Below are positions 48,084-58,345 of a DNA stretch of 64,000 nucleotides, in pieces; position 1 is the stretch's first letter, and every line of letters starts with the position of its first letter. The DNA comes from Anarhynchus alexandrinus. Its lineage: Eukaryota; Chordata; Aves; Charadriiformes; Charadriidae. The position numbers were made by a program, and so were the translations under genes. Location of the stretch: contig VUYV01000617.1 in assembly GCA_008711295.1 (NCBI GenBank), positions 186,001 through 250,000 on the forward strand, in the 5' to 3' direction. Below the pieces are notes generated by a model. The model saw nothing but the letters and a program-made list of their open reading frames with translations, was not told where the DNA came from and did not search any database.

Positions 48084-49239
48084 CAGTAATACTTTTTTTC
48101 CTCCACTTTCCTGAAGTTTTGACATAATGATTTCTCTTGCAGTAACTACTGTTGATGACCTTGTGTGGCATTTGCTGATATACCCTGCCCTTCACTGTTG
48201 AGAAGTACAGCACTTGCAGTGCATTTTTTTTTTTGCACCAGATTTTCCTCCTCTGCTTTGTCCTTTGTCCTCCTCTGCATTTCCTTGTAAATAGCTTCTG
48301 GTGCTGTTTTTCCATGTTTCTGGGCTTTTCCAAGCCTGCTTAGTGAACTGTGTTTGCTTTATGCAGGCTACCTTTGGAGGGGCTCTTCATTAATTATGTC
48401 TGTGCACATCTCCAGCTCCTGGGTGGCAAATGGAGTTTCTTTGAGCATTTCTGAGCGCTGCCCTGGCATCTCGGTGTTGCCTCTTCTGCCTGTCGAGGAC
48501 AAGCTCTTTTCTCTCTGCTGTGAGCCCACAGACCTTTTAAGTCCCTCTGAAACAAGTGACTGAATTGGGCCTGGCTGTGGCTTGTGCCCCTGCCTTAGCC
48601 AGGAAGTCCCAGGAGCACATTTTCATGGTGCTCTTGTGCAGGTGCTGGTTGTGTGTGTGCAGCAGAGGAGCTGCAGCGTGTCCCTCTGCACGTAGCCACG
48701 CACAGCTGGCAGCTGCTCCCCCTTCTCCTAGATGTGACTCCAAGCATGGGCTTTGGTCACTGGCCTCAGGAGAGAGCAGGGCCAGCTGGATAGGGGCACG
48801 AAGGTCTTCAGAGCACCAGGATGCTGTTGGGATCAGATGTTGCAGTGCTGGAGAGTGACTGCGAACGTGATGGTGGTTGCAGTGCTCCTGAGATGTACAG
48901 ATCAGAGCTGCGGGTGAGCTAGACCCAAATGCAGACCCAAATGCCACCAATCACTCTTGGAGGTGATGGGAGGCTGTGCTATGTCATGGGCAGCACATGG
49001 GCTCAGCTCTGTTACCGCCTTGCTGAGTGCCCTTAGTCTTGTCACTCTGCTCTCCAGACCAGGATTTCTCTGTCTGTTACATGGGGATTTTGTGGCTTTG
49101 TGGTATATTTTAACATCAGCAGATTGACAGCTGTACGAAAGGTAAGCCTTATTCTTGTACCAACATGTGTCCTTCAGCAGGGCTAACCCTAAGCCAACCG
49201 CTGCTCCGCACAGTCTTGGAATCAACTGGGGGTTTACAC
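48084..49239. other. Unique DNA, nothing recognised
   Basis: GC-moderate sequence with overlapping frames on both strands at 48537-48950; no domain recognised. Confidence 0.5.
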
Positions 49240-49720
49240 ATCAGTTCCTTGCTGACATGGCGTCACATCCAAATTGTGATTTATGATGTTAATGCTGCCT
49301 CAACACCGTTCCAATCTTTCAATAGAGATACTTCTGTGAAGTATTCCCCTTCAAGCCCGGCCTAATTAATGTGTTTAATGTATAAACAGAGTAATTGGTG
49401 GAGCAACGACTTCATTCAGTTTAACAGTTTAAGAGACTGACATGGCTGAGGAAGAAGAAGCTGCCTGCTCTGCAGCTACCCCCGGGGGGGGAGTCGGGAA
49501 GGCAGGACACCAGGTTAGTAACCGCTCCGCTGATGTCTTCTTACTACATCAACATTATATTGGCAAGGAAATTGCAGACATAGTTACGGTGATAAATCAA
49601 ATATACAGAAGACCTAATGATGAAATTAAATGGAGTTATGAATATATATTAGATCTCTTTCCCAAGGTCAACTCTGGATGACAGAGTAAAGATTTTATAA
49701 TAACAGGTAGGCGTCAGGCA
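49240..49720. promoter_or_regulatory. AT-rich candidate conserved noncoding element
   Basis: Motif-dense DNA including GGCCTAATTAATGTG (near 49360), TTTAATGTATAAACA (a forkhead-like TAAACA near 49384), GAGTAATTGG (near 49390) and GTGATAAATCAAATA (near 49590). It overlaps the 79-codon ORF at 49442-49681, so it could be a CNE, a conserved exon, or both. Comparative alignment is needed to decide. Confidence 0.4.
49442..49681 (+). CDS. 79-codon ORF of uncertain status
   Basis: Opens with an ATG in a good vertebrate context (G at -3, G at +4) and encodes an acidic, Ala/Gly-rich N terminus (MAEEEEAACSAATPGGG) followed by a basic/aromatic region (QIYRRPNDEIKWSYEYIL). I recognise no family. After exactly 24 codons there is a donor-like CAG/GTTAGT (GT at 49514-49515, phase 0), at which point base composition switches from GC-rich to AT-rich. 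It could be a short coding first exon, an intact small protein, or a chance frame over a conserved noncoding element. The third option is the most likely. Confidence 0.2.
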   Translation: MAEEEEAACSAATPGGGVGKAGHQVSNRSADVFLLHQHYIGKEIADIVTVINQIYRRPNDEIKWSYEYILDLFPKVNSG

Positions 49721-51300
49721 GTGATGGTCAGCAAGTTGCTGAAGCCTGGATGCTAACCTTTGCTAAGGAAGTACAACAAGAAGGAAGAAGATAGGAGCTT
49801 TCGAGTTCATGGTATCTCCCTCTGCTCTCAGTGGAGCCCTATTTCTAATAGGCAATTTTGCCTGTTGCCACTGTGATAATTAACTAACCCTAGCACCCCT
49901 CACACTAATGTTATTTGGTAGGAAGCTGTGCAGGTGCAGGACTCAAGAGCTGAGTTCTGGGTGCTGGGTGCCGCAGCCACACATCCTGTGGGGACATCCA
50001 GTGTCCCAAAGGCTGGAGACTTGGGCTTTTTGGATGCTACTGAGGAATTCAGGACGCAGTTCAGTTTACTTGGCCCCATCCCAGTCTCCCCTGTATAACC
50101 CAGGGCAAGTAATTTGGGTCGACGTTTCAATGGTGACTGGTAATTTTTTATTCTTTTTTTAAACACCTTCATGTTTGATTGTTTAGCTTGGGGCAACTAA
50201 ACTGAATTCAAGCCAAGGCTGTCAGCCTCACCTCTGCAAGTAGGGCTGTCTCAAGTAACATGTCCCAAATACGGGACTCAGAATTGCCAGTCACTTCTGA
50301 AAAGCCTGTCCTTACATCCTCTGTCTCCCAGTTCCCCGTGGTGTGTGCAGAGATAACAGCGCTTCCCTTTGCCTCCAGGAATGCTGAGGGCATGGACACA
50401 GTAAAAGCAGAAGGGCACTCTCAGACTGAAGGCAATCAAAAAGGTGTCTTAAATAGATTTTTTTTTATTTTTTAGATTTTATTGAATTTCCAAAGTCTTT
50501 GTAAGTACCACACAGAAGTCATATGGCTCTGCAGGCTTTGCCCCACAAGTGGCTGCTACGTCATTCCAGAGGAGCTGCACACCCTGCAGGGAAATGCTTT
50601 GTGAAGTGGTTCTTGAGAGACATCCCTGTGCTTTCTAAGTGATACAAGAAGTTTTATTTGCATTTCACCAAGTGACCTTGCCCAGAGCTGCCGTTCTGAA
50701 GTAAAGTCTCTACAACTCTGCAAGTTGTGTGGATGCAGCAGATTTTTGACTGCTATTTTCCAGATGAGGATGTCCTTTTCTAAGGTGGGGGTATTAAATG
50801 GATTTGTTTTCATTACACTTTTGTTTGCAGTGTGTACAATAAATGGAAATGAGCTGGATTTGCCTTTTAACTGGTGAGTATGTGTGTCTGGCTTTTACCC
50901 CAATAGCAGAGACAGGGAATGTACGCTCTGAGAGGAGTGCCTGGGCTGTCCCAGGCTGTCCCAGCTCTGCAGGAGCAGGGAACTGCTGCTTCTCAGGAGG
51001 GAAACATACTACAAGCCAGTGTCATCTGGTGTCGGGGCACTGAGGTCCAGCTCTGGGGGATTCAGGAGTGGGGAGTGCTGGCAGTGGTGTAGGACAGGCC
51101 TGTGTGCGTTCCCTTGCAGATGAGTTCTGCTTCTCTGAGCTGAGCTCGAGCTGGCACAACAGTGTGGGCAAGCGTGAGTGGGTCATGCAGCCACCCAGCA
51201 AAGTGGGTGTGACGGGGACGTCGCAGGTCCATATGCCGGACCAGACACTGACCCCTCTTTCTCTCCTCATCATCCACCCGAGTACTTTCTGGCAGGTGTA
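49721..51300. other. Unique DNA, nothing recognised
   Basis: No recognised coding or repeat content; a T-rich word lies at about 50460-50472. Confidence 0.5.
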
Positions 51301-51385
51301 TTGTATTTTTTTTGTTTGTTTGGATTTTTTAGTTTTGTTTTGTTTGTTTGTTTGTGGGTTGTTTTTTTTTATTTTTTTTTTTTTA
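51301..51385. repeat. T-rich low-complexity tract
   Basis: An 85-base stretch of T runs broken by G (TTTG units) and two long pure T runs. It creates Phe-rich plus-strand and Lys-rich minus-strand frames (51068-51697, 51022-51642), which are therefore spurious. It could be the reverse-complemented poly(A) tail of an old retrocopy, but nothing recognisable is attached. Confidence 0.85.
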
Positions 51386-51409
51386 ACTTCCCTTAATTTG
51401 CAGCCCTTG

Positions 51410-51800
51410 GAAAGACGCTTGGAAACCCCTTCCCGGCGGGGATGCGGCTCTCCCCGTCCGCTCTGCTGCCCGGAGGCTGCGTGTGCTGAAAACCTGCCGG
51501 TCCCCTGGCAAACCCGCACTTGTAGCAGTAGCCAACTTGTGACAGCAGAGGGAGACGAAAGCCCGGCGACGGCCGGGGCTCCGTGCCCCGCGCTCCCCGC
51601 CGGCCGCCGTGCGGCACCTGCGGCTGCGGGAGCTGCCGCCACCCGGGGCAGCCCCTCGGCATCTCCCGCTCCAGCCCTGGCTCGGGGAAACGGTTAGGGA
51701 TGGGCACGGCGGTGGTGCGGGGGTCCCCAGCTCGCCTTTGGGGAAACTGAGGCACGGAGCGGCTGGGATCGCCCAGGGCAGGCGGCAGGGCAAGCTTAGC
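51410..51800. promoter_or_regulatory. CpG island
   Basis: About 390 bases of GC-rich DNA with CpG density near expectation, sharply bounded on the left by the T-rich tract. A CTCF-like word CAGCAGAGGGAG sits at 51543-51554. The 120-209-codon frames on both strands have no recognised domain. It may be a promoter or enhancer-type island; direction is unknown. Confidence 0.5.
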
Positions 51801-52327
51801 GTCCCGCTGGGGCTTTCATGACTCGGTCAGGGATGTTCTTCGCTCCTTCCTGGGATGCCCAACTCTCCCACCAGCACATCACAACTCCGGGACTCGTCTC
51901 AGGTTGTGTGAGCCCTCTGCTTGGTGCTGGCTCTACACGGGCACGGTGCAAACCTGCTCTGTTCCCTGTCTCTGCTGGCCACACCGTGGTGGGGGTGGTC
52001 CCCAGCACTGAACGCAGGCATCAAAATATTCACTTGTAGCACATGTTGGCCTAAAAAACATTTCTGTCTCCTATCAAGCACTGGTGATGAGCCAGAGAAA
52101 TAATCTTCCAGGTCAAATCTGACCCACAAACAATCAGCTGGATGAAGTGGGGAGGTGTATGAAGATGTACCTAATTTTTCAGACAGGAACTGCCTTCAAG
52201 TTGTCTCTAGTGCCAGCCATCACCTACCTGGAAATTTTATCATCAGGTAGGGAAATGTGATGTTTACAATGTTATATAGAGTGTTGAAATTCCCAGTCCA
52301 GTGGGAGCCAAATTCTGAGGCAGAACA
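51801..52327. other. Unique DNA, nothing recognised
   Basis: No coding, repeat or motif evidence. Confidence 0.5.
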
Positions 52328-52379
52328 NGAGAAAAAGAAAAAAGAAAAAAAAAGAAAAAAGAAAAAAGAAAGAAGAAAC
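52328..52379. repeat. Purine (A/G) tract with one unresolved base
   Basis: GAAAAA/AAGAAA-type purine repeat beginning with a single N at 52328. The N marks disagreement between reads or a length polymorphism at the tract edge. Confidence 0.9.
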
Positions 52380-52689
52380 AATAAGCCAGTAAATGCTGGT
52401 TAAGGATCACAGCAGAGCCAGCAAAACTGAGAAAACACAGCCTTGTAGGGCTGACTTCGGACTCAAGAAGGGAAGAGGTGCCTGGGTGCTCCCTGCATAC
52501 TCTCCTGTGCCCTAGAAAGAGTTTTGCAGCTCCTCCAAAACTCCAGCTAGCAGGTGCATGCTGCTGCAGGCTGGTGCATTCACATCCCTTATCTTAGGGG
52601 CATGCTGCTCATGTGAGGTGGAGTGAAGCTGGAACCATTGTCAGCCCACGTGAAATCCCAGATGAATGTGGGCTCTCTGCAGTAATGGG
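52380..52689. other. Unique DNA, nothing recognised
   Basis: No recognised feature. Confidence 0.5.
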
Positions 52690-52960
52690 GGATATTACTT
52701 TAAATGGCTCAATAACGCTACAGCTTTGCTATCTCCTCCTCTGTGATATATAAACTCTTTTACAGACCTAGATGGAATTTCTTTGACAACTCCTCGAATT
52801 GCATTGTTTTAAGGCACTTTTGCATTTTTATTGGCAACCCAGTTGTTATAGAGGGAATCTATATAACATCAGTGCTGCGTTCTAGGAGATGCCTGGTAGC
52901 TGTGAAATATAAACCAATAAGGTCTTGGACTACAGCTTAATCTTATCAGCAGAATTCAGG
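52690..52960. promoter_or_regulatory. AT-rich candidate conserved noncoding element
   Basis: Complex AT-rich DNA with ATTACTTTAAATGG (about 52693), TTGCATTTTTATTGGC (about 52819), ATATAAACCAATAAGG (about 52908; CCAAT-containing) and a GATA core CTTATCAG (about 52943). There is no coding frame of note. Inferred from texture only. Confidence 0.35.
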
Positions 52961-53990
52961 TAGCATGAGGCAGAAATTGTGCTACTAACACGTGTTTTCC
53001 AGCCTTCATTGCCTTGATGAAATGGGATGGAAAAGGCAGAAAATAGAGCTGTGTCTGGATCCACACAGCTCCTGAATACAGCAGCAGAGCGAGAGGAGCT
53101 GGCTGTGCCAGACAGCAGCCTCGTGATTCAAATGAACAGTTCTGCGCTCCTCCTATGCTGTAACGCTAACACTGCTCTGGCGAGCCTCCCGAGCCAGGAA
53201 ACATCAATTCTCTTCAACTACAGAGACAAAAGGCAAGTGACCACAAGAAAGTGTGGGTAGTATGCTGATATTTTTAGGGACTCCTTTCCTTCTAGGTTAA
53301 GAAAGAAGTGAGGGCTGTCAGTGCCTTGGGGACTGCTGTGGGTGTAAGCCAGCACCTCGATTTATTGCCATTCCCTTAGGAGCAGAGATATAGGTGAGGC
53401 ATCATTTTAGCTGCTGGGGTTTTGATCTCTGCAGGCTTTTTGAATGGCTGGCGGTGGGTTTTAATATCCACTTCGGAAGATATGCAAAATCCACCCTAAA
53501 AGCTTGTCAATACCATCTCTTAATGCCCCCCATCTCTCCTGTCTAATGTCCTACCCTGTGGTGCTGAGTGATTATTAGGCAGCTTACACAGCGTAGTTTA
53601 AACTGGAAGAATCTCTGTTTCTTAACAATTTATAGCCCCCAATTTTCGGGGTCTTAAGGTCACACAAGCCTGTGTTCATAAGGTAGCCCTTTGGAAAGCA
53701 GGAGGTGATTACTCAGAAATTACTGCATTTAGCTCAGAAATTCAGCTCAGAAAGAGCAGCAGAGAGTTGCTTAAAGGGGCCAGTCCTTGGAGTGGGACAG
53801 CAGGAGAGATTTAAAATGTATGTAGCCTTTTTGGTCCCTGTGATCTTAAAAGAGCTGTCTGCAAAGGTCTGACTTCAGTACATCTCAGATCCTAAGGCTT
53901 CCTCACATCCCAGCCCTGTAGAGCCAGGCTGCAGCAGTTCCCTGACCCCAAATCCAACCAGGAAGGATGAAATGCAGGCACAGCTATAAA
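52961..53990. other. Unique DNA, nothing recognised
   Basis: Ordinary sequence with short ORFs. Confidence 0.5.
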
Positions 53991-54011
53991 CCCCCCCCCC
54001 TCCCCCCCCCC
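53991..54011. repeat. Poly(C) tract
   Basis: Ten C, one T, ten C. The minus strand is therefore G-rich and could form a quadruplex; run length may be misassembled. It encodes the poly-Gly segment of a spurious minus-strand frame (53875-54090). Confidence 0.95.
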
Positions 54012-54369
54012 TTGCAGTACAGACTGATCCCACCTTCAGCCTTTTAGTACGGACAGCAGGGCCTCTACAGGCACTACAGACAGCACGCATGTAAATGTGA
54101 ACACTACAATTGGCCTCATCTCATTCTTATTTGCCAGCAAATCAGCTCAAAGGCCACCAGCAGATCTCCAGGCTTCCCCAGGATCCGGCACCCAGACCTG
54201 TGTTCTTTCAGGTATCTGGCCCCAGACCTCTTGTCCAAGTCTGTTTGTGCTGCACCACTGTTAAGCAGACATCCCCGTCATCCAGATGTACGTGGCAGAG
54301 CGCTGTTCCTCTCCTCCTCTGCTCCTCGTGTCATCCTGGAGCTGTGAGATGAGCCCAACAGTGTCACTG
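54012..54369. other. Unique DNA, nothing recognised
   Basis: No recognised feature. Confidence 0.5.
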
Positions 54370-54500
54370 GGGCACCCGTACATCCCTTGCAGCATTATTT
54401 GTTCCCAAGGACTCTTCCCTAACTGTTTAATTAGTCCCTAGAGCAATTAACCGTGTACCATTTGTTGTTCCCTTTCAGTTGATATTTACCCGGTGGGAAT
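54370..54500. promoter_or_regulatory. Short candidate conserved noncoding element
   Basis: Contains TGTTTAATTAGTCCC and GCAATTAACCGTG (homeodomain-type and HNF1-like half sites, about 54424-54454) in otherwise complex AT-rich DNA. Weak evidence; inferred from motifs. Confidence 0.3.
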
Positions 54501-55339
54501 CGGGAGCCCCTGAGAGGTATCACACATGAGAGCATTATGGGGACCTCAGGGAAGAGGAATCACGTGTGACTTGGGCTTTGGTAACAGCCCAGGCAAGGGA
54601 GAAGAAACCAGCCCCAACCCCCTGCTTTTATATCTTGAGCCAGGAAGGCTGGAGCTGGTCTGTAATGGTACTTTTTAGCTCCTCTCTGGCTCTCCAGTGA
54701 TTGTGGGACCTGTGCACGCCCCTCCCCTCAGCCATCCTGGTTGCAGGAAAAGGGAGCCAGGCAAAGTGTATCAAGTGTTGTTTGCCAAAACATGTCTGGC
54801 CAGAGACAGTAGGGTGGTGGGGAGGTAGTTTCCAGGGCCACTCAACCAGCAGCAATCCTCCCCGATGTGTGGTGGCCGTGGCTGGGTTGCAAGCACACGT
54901 GTGGCACTCGGGATGGTGTGAGCAACTGGGCCATCGGCGTGGCCAAGGCAATGCTGTGCTCTCGCCAGCCTGAATTTCCCAGTCAGGTGTTGCTGGGATG
55001 AGAAGCCCTGGGACTTTTTGATGGCACACTAAAAAATTAATAGCCAAATAACCCCCTTAAAGGTCTTCCTTTGACATTTCATTGCTCTTAATTCAGAGGC
55101 TTGCTGCAGGCTCAGCTTGTGATGGTTCCTCTAACCCATACGTTGGAGTAGGTGAAGCACCCGCTGACCTCGGTGGGAGTTCGCATGCAGGGACTCCTTC
55201 GCTGGCCAAAAGTACCACATAAAAGGCGGCCTTTCTGCTCAGGTGCTTTGTGTCTCTCTCCAACTTGTACCATTACACACCTAAAGAAACACCAGTTCTC
55301 ACAGACTGGTGGATTCGAACACATCAGCATCGCTAAACG
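54501..55339. other. Unique DNA, nothing recognised
   Basis: The 139-codon minus-strand frame at 54628-55047 overlaps a plus-strand frame and shows no domain. A tRNA-B-box-like GGATTCGAAC at about 55310 has no matching A box upstream. Confidence 0.5.
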
Positions 55340-55680
55340 CTCTGTTTAGAATTTTTAAACGTTTAATTTGTAGTGATGGAGACTAAATTGAGAATTAAAA
55401 CCATGCACATCAGTCCCAAGGGAGTTCCCCCCTTCCCTCCCACTCCATCTGGAATGAAGAAGAGTTGGAATTATACATGAATTAATGAATAAGTAATAGA
55501 GAGTCACACAAATAAATTTCAGATGCAAGGTGGTTTTTTTTTTAAATCATCCACAAGTTAATATTTATTTATGTAACTTGCAGAATTCCAGCCAATGGCT
55601 GCATAAATATTAATTACTAATTAAACTTTAATAGCAAAGCAAAACCCTTGCATTTTCTAAATGTATGTATTAAAGCCATC
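55340..55680. promoter_or_regulatory. AT-rich candidate conserved noncoding element
   Basis: Very AT-rich but non-repetitive: ACGTTTAATTTGTAG (about 55359), CATGAATTAATGAATAAG (about 55475), TTAATATTTATTTATG (about 55558) and AATATTAATTACTAATTAAA (about 55605). It has repeated homeodomain cores and no coding frame. Confidence 0.4.
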
Positions 55681-56205
55681 GTTATTTGTTTGGAGAATTG
55701 GGTTTGTTGGGGACTCTGGTCAAGCAATGACAAGAATACAATTTTAGAGCAAGAGACAACCTGGGTTAATCTTGCTTTTTGCTTTGATTGCAATTGCTCA
55801 AAGAGAGGAGGAATTAATTTCTTTTTTTTTTTTTTTCCCCCTCCCAAGAAGAGATGATAACAAATTTAAAAAGAGCCCTCGGCAAAACCGGGGCATCGCT
55901 GTGCTCCCAGTTGTGCATCCCGGCTACATTTTTGACTGATTTCCAATACAAAGAGGAGGAGGATGGGTTCTCAGCTAGTCAGCACGGCTCTGCTGGCTGC
56001 AGTAGCTGTACTCATTTAGACCAGCTGATTCTCTGGCCCGCGGTGGTAGATTAGCCTTTACGTTGCTGAAGGCTCACCTGAAATTGCCATTTTTGCAGGC
56101 TACCGTGAGCCCTTTTATATTAACGTCTTGGGTCTCTAAGTCCATAACGGCGCTATTTATCACTTTTTGGTGTGTGTTGCTAAACCCACCTGGGAAGGAG
56201 GTTTT
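55681..56205. other. Unique DNA with a T/C tract
   Basis: A T run followed by C (about 55821-55845) makes a spurious Phe/Pro frame end. Nothing else recognised. Confidence 0.5.
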
Positions 56206-56640
56206 CAGAGATGAGCTTTCCCCCTCCGTAAAGAGAGGGAGGGTGGAGAGCCGGTGAGTCCCCGCAGAGCCGTGGCTCAGCTCTGAGCCTTCCCTGCGGC
56301 GTCTCGCACCGCTTCACCGCCTGCTCCCTTTGCTGCCGTTTTGGCTGCGCGTCTCCTCATCGCTCTGGGGCGCTTGCGAGGGTTTCCCCACGCCGTGGTT
56401 AAACCAGGTGTTGTCCCCTTGCAATCCAGGCTGGCTGCTGCTCTCCTGGTTCCCACGCAGCTCTTGCTGGAGCCTCGCAGCCCCTGGGCTGCGGCTTCTT
56501 TAGGCTCAAGAGAGGGAAGTAAGCGAAGCAGCCCTCAACGTCGGGGGCCTGCGACTAGAGGACACGACTGGTGGTACAGCCTGGAAAGGGGCAGTTTTGT
56601 TGAGCTGTAGCTTCAGCAGCACTCGAGCTCGGGTGGAGTA
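56206..56640. promoter_or_regulatory. CpG-rich patch with a strong plus-strand donor-like site
   Basis: About 20 CpGs in 430 bases. GAGAGCCG/GTGAGT (GT at 56254-56255) matches the vertebrate 5' splice consensus on the plus strand, so a first exon ending at 56253 is possible. No recognised coding sequence precedes it. Confidence 0.35.
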
Positions 56641-57170
56641 TCATGAGGGGAAATTGCCAAGTGGTGCAGCAAACATCTAAGGGGTAAACAGACCTAAGAT
56701 GTTTTGAGAACTGAATGCGCCTTTGGGTAGAATGTGCTTTATAGGTATCTGTGAGTTTTTAAAGGGGAAAAAAAAAGAAGATTCAAGGCAAAAAGAGAGC
56801 TCTGGTATTCTGTTTAATCTCACACAAACTGTTGGTGGTACCGCCTGTGGTGCATCCCTGCCCTGGGGGAGTCAGGGAGGTCCAGTTGCACTCTGGTGTG
56901 GGTTTGCATTTGTGCTTGGGAGCTTTCCTCTTTTAAGCCAGTAATTACAGACTAAAGCTGGTAAGACAAACCCTGCGTAAAGCACATCAGGCCATTTCAT
57001 CCTTGCGGGAAGTCAGGGTCTGCCTCCTGGTACAGTCCCACTATGTCCCTCACCCCATGGTCTGTTGTAGCTACAGTCTTGGAGCTGAGTGAGCTGAGTC
57101 CCAGTGCTCACCAGGATGTGCCTGTGTAAGCTTTTGAAGGCTCAGGGCGTTAATAAGGATGGGGAGCAGA
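56641..57170. other. Unique DNA, nothing recognised
   Basis: No recognised feature; a short A run lies at about 56767-56775. Confidence 0.5.
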
Positions 57171-58345
57171 TAAAACATTTATTGCAGTACTCTTATCTTG
57201 GCCCTCATTTAATTACAGGGACACTACTGGTTAAAGAATTTAATAAGCAATTTTCTTACCCACTTTGAGATTGATGGAGCATACAAAGACATGAGTTGAT
57301 TAAAACCAGCCAGGTTTCACCCAAAATTCAGAGATTAGCAATCTGTAAGGTCTGAAAAATCAAGTGCATGACTTAGGCTTCTATGCAATAGCCCCAGATA
57401 TCTCCCCAATGAACGCCCCTGGATGATGTGTGCTCTTTGGTTCAGTAAGAGTGGATGGCCTCTGAGTGTGTCCATTTTAACTAGGAGGAACAATCAGAGA
57501 CAGAAAATAAATTAAGATGGTTACAAGCACAATGAAACGAAGTGCACAAATTTAAATGTAAAACACAGAAAATGTACCAGAAGTAATAAAGACAAAGCAG
57601 TGATAGGATTCCGAGCAGGAGCTCTGGCTAATTCTGTACTGCAAAGATATAAAAGAAAATCAATATTAAAAAAAAAAGGGACCTTTAGCACAGAACCTCG
57701 TTAAATGGCGTATGCGACAATTTAAAAGAAATAACTTGGAAGTTAGAAGTGCGGCATAGAAACATCTGAATAATTGACATTTAAAGAATTAACATAAAAT
57801 TATTCCAAGCTAGCGATGAAAGTAGTCAAGCACTCTTCTAATGCCCATGTAAAACCCAGCAGCTTTAACAGCACACCCTCAACCTTGAATGCATCTGCGT
57901 AACGATTAGCCCCGTGTCCCGGCTCTCCATAGGCAATATAAGCACTCAGTAATGTGTGGACCACCCTGTTTACATTAGATTTTTTTCCTTGTCCTTGGCC
58001 TCGCTATTAGGTGATGAAATGGCAGGCGAACATGGGGCTTGCTCTGTCTCTGCTCCTCCTGATATCATGGGCAAAACTCTGGATGGACAGAGAATAAAAT
58101 CAGCATTCCCTGAGTACGCCACTGCTCTTTTGGAAAATGGCTTTCTCTGTCAGTGATTGACATAAACAAATAGAAAATGCTATGGCATTGCCGTGCACCC
58201 TTCATCGATCCAAATCTTTATTTCAGTATGTAGCTCTTCTTTTAATGCAATTTTACAGATCTTAATTAAATAAATACTCATTATTTAAGCAAAGGCAAAG
58301 TTAAAGTCTGTCCTTAATTACTTTTCAGTTAATTCTTCTCTCTGC
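57171..58345. promoter_or_regulatory. Large AT-rich candidate enhancer block
   Basis: More than a kilobase of complex AT-rich DNA. It includes TCATTTAATTACAGGG (about 57207), AATTGACATTTAAAGAATTAAC (about 57772-57793), a PBX/PREP-type TGATTGACAT at 58154-58163 directly followed by a forkhead-like ATAAACAAATA (58163-58173), and CTTAATTACTTTTCAG (about 58314). The short frame at 57956-58156 runs through it and ends at the PBX-type motif; I regard it as chance. This is the largest such block in the window. Confidence 0.45.

Noticed and set aside
48084..48333. N-terminal extension of the CR1 frame at 47968-48333
   Set aside because: Only the last ~40 codons are CR1; the rest is Lys/Arg-rich translation of unrelated host sequence.
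51022..51697. Opposed 206- and 209-codon ORFs
   Set aside because: Both run through the T-rich tract (Phe- or Lys-rich) and the CpG island; mutual antisense overlap without domains indicates chance.
55308..55320. tRNA B-box-like GGATTCGAAC
   Set aside because: No A box at the proper distance and no cloverleaf could be formed.
57956..58156. 66-codon ORF
   Set aside because: Begins at a GTG, runs through a CNE-like block and ends at a PBX-type motif; more likely a chance frame over noncoding conserved sequence.
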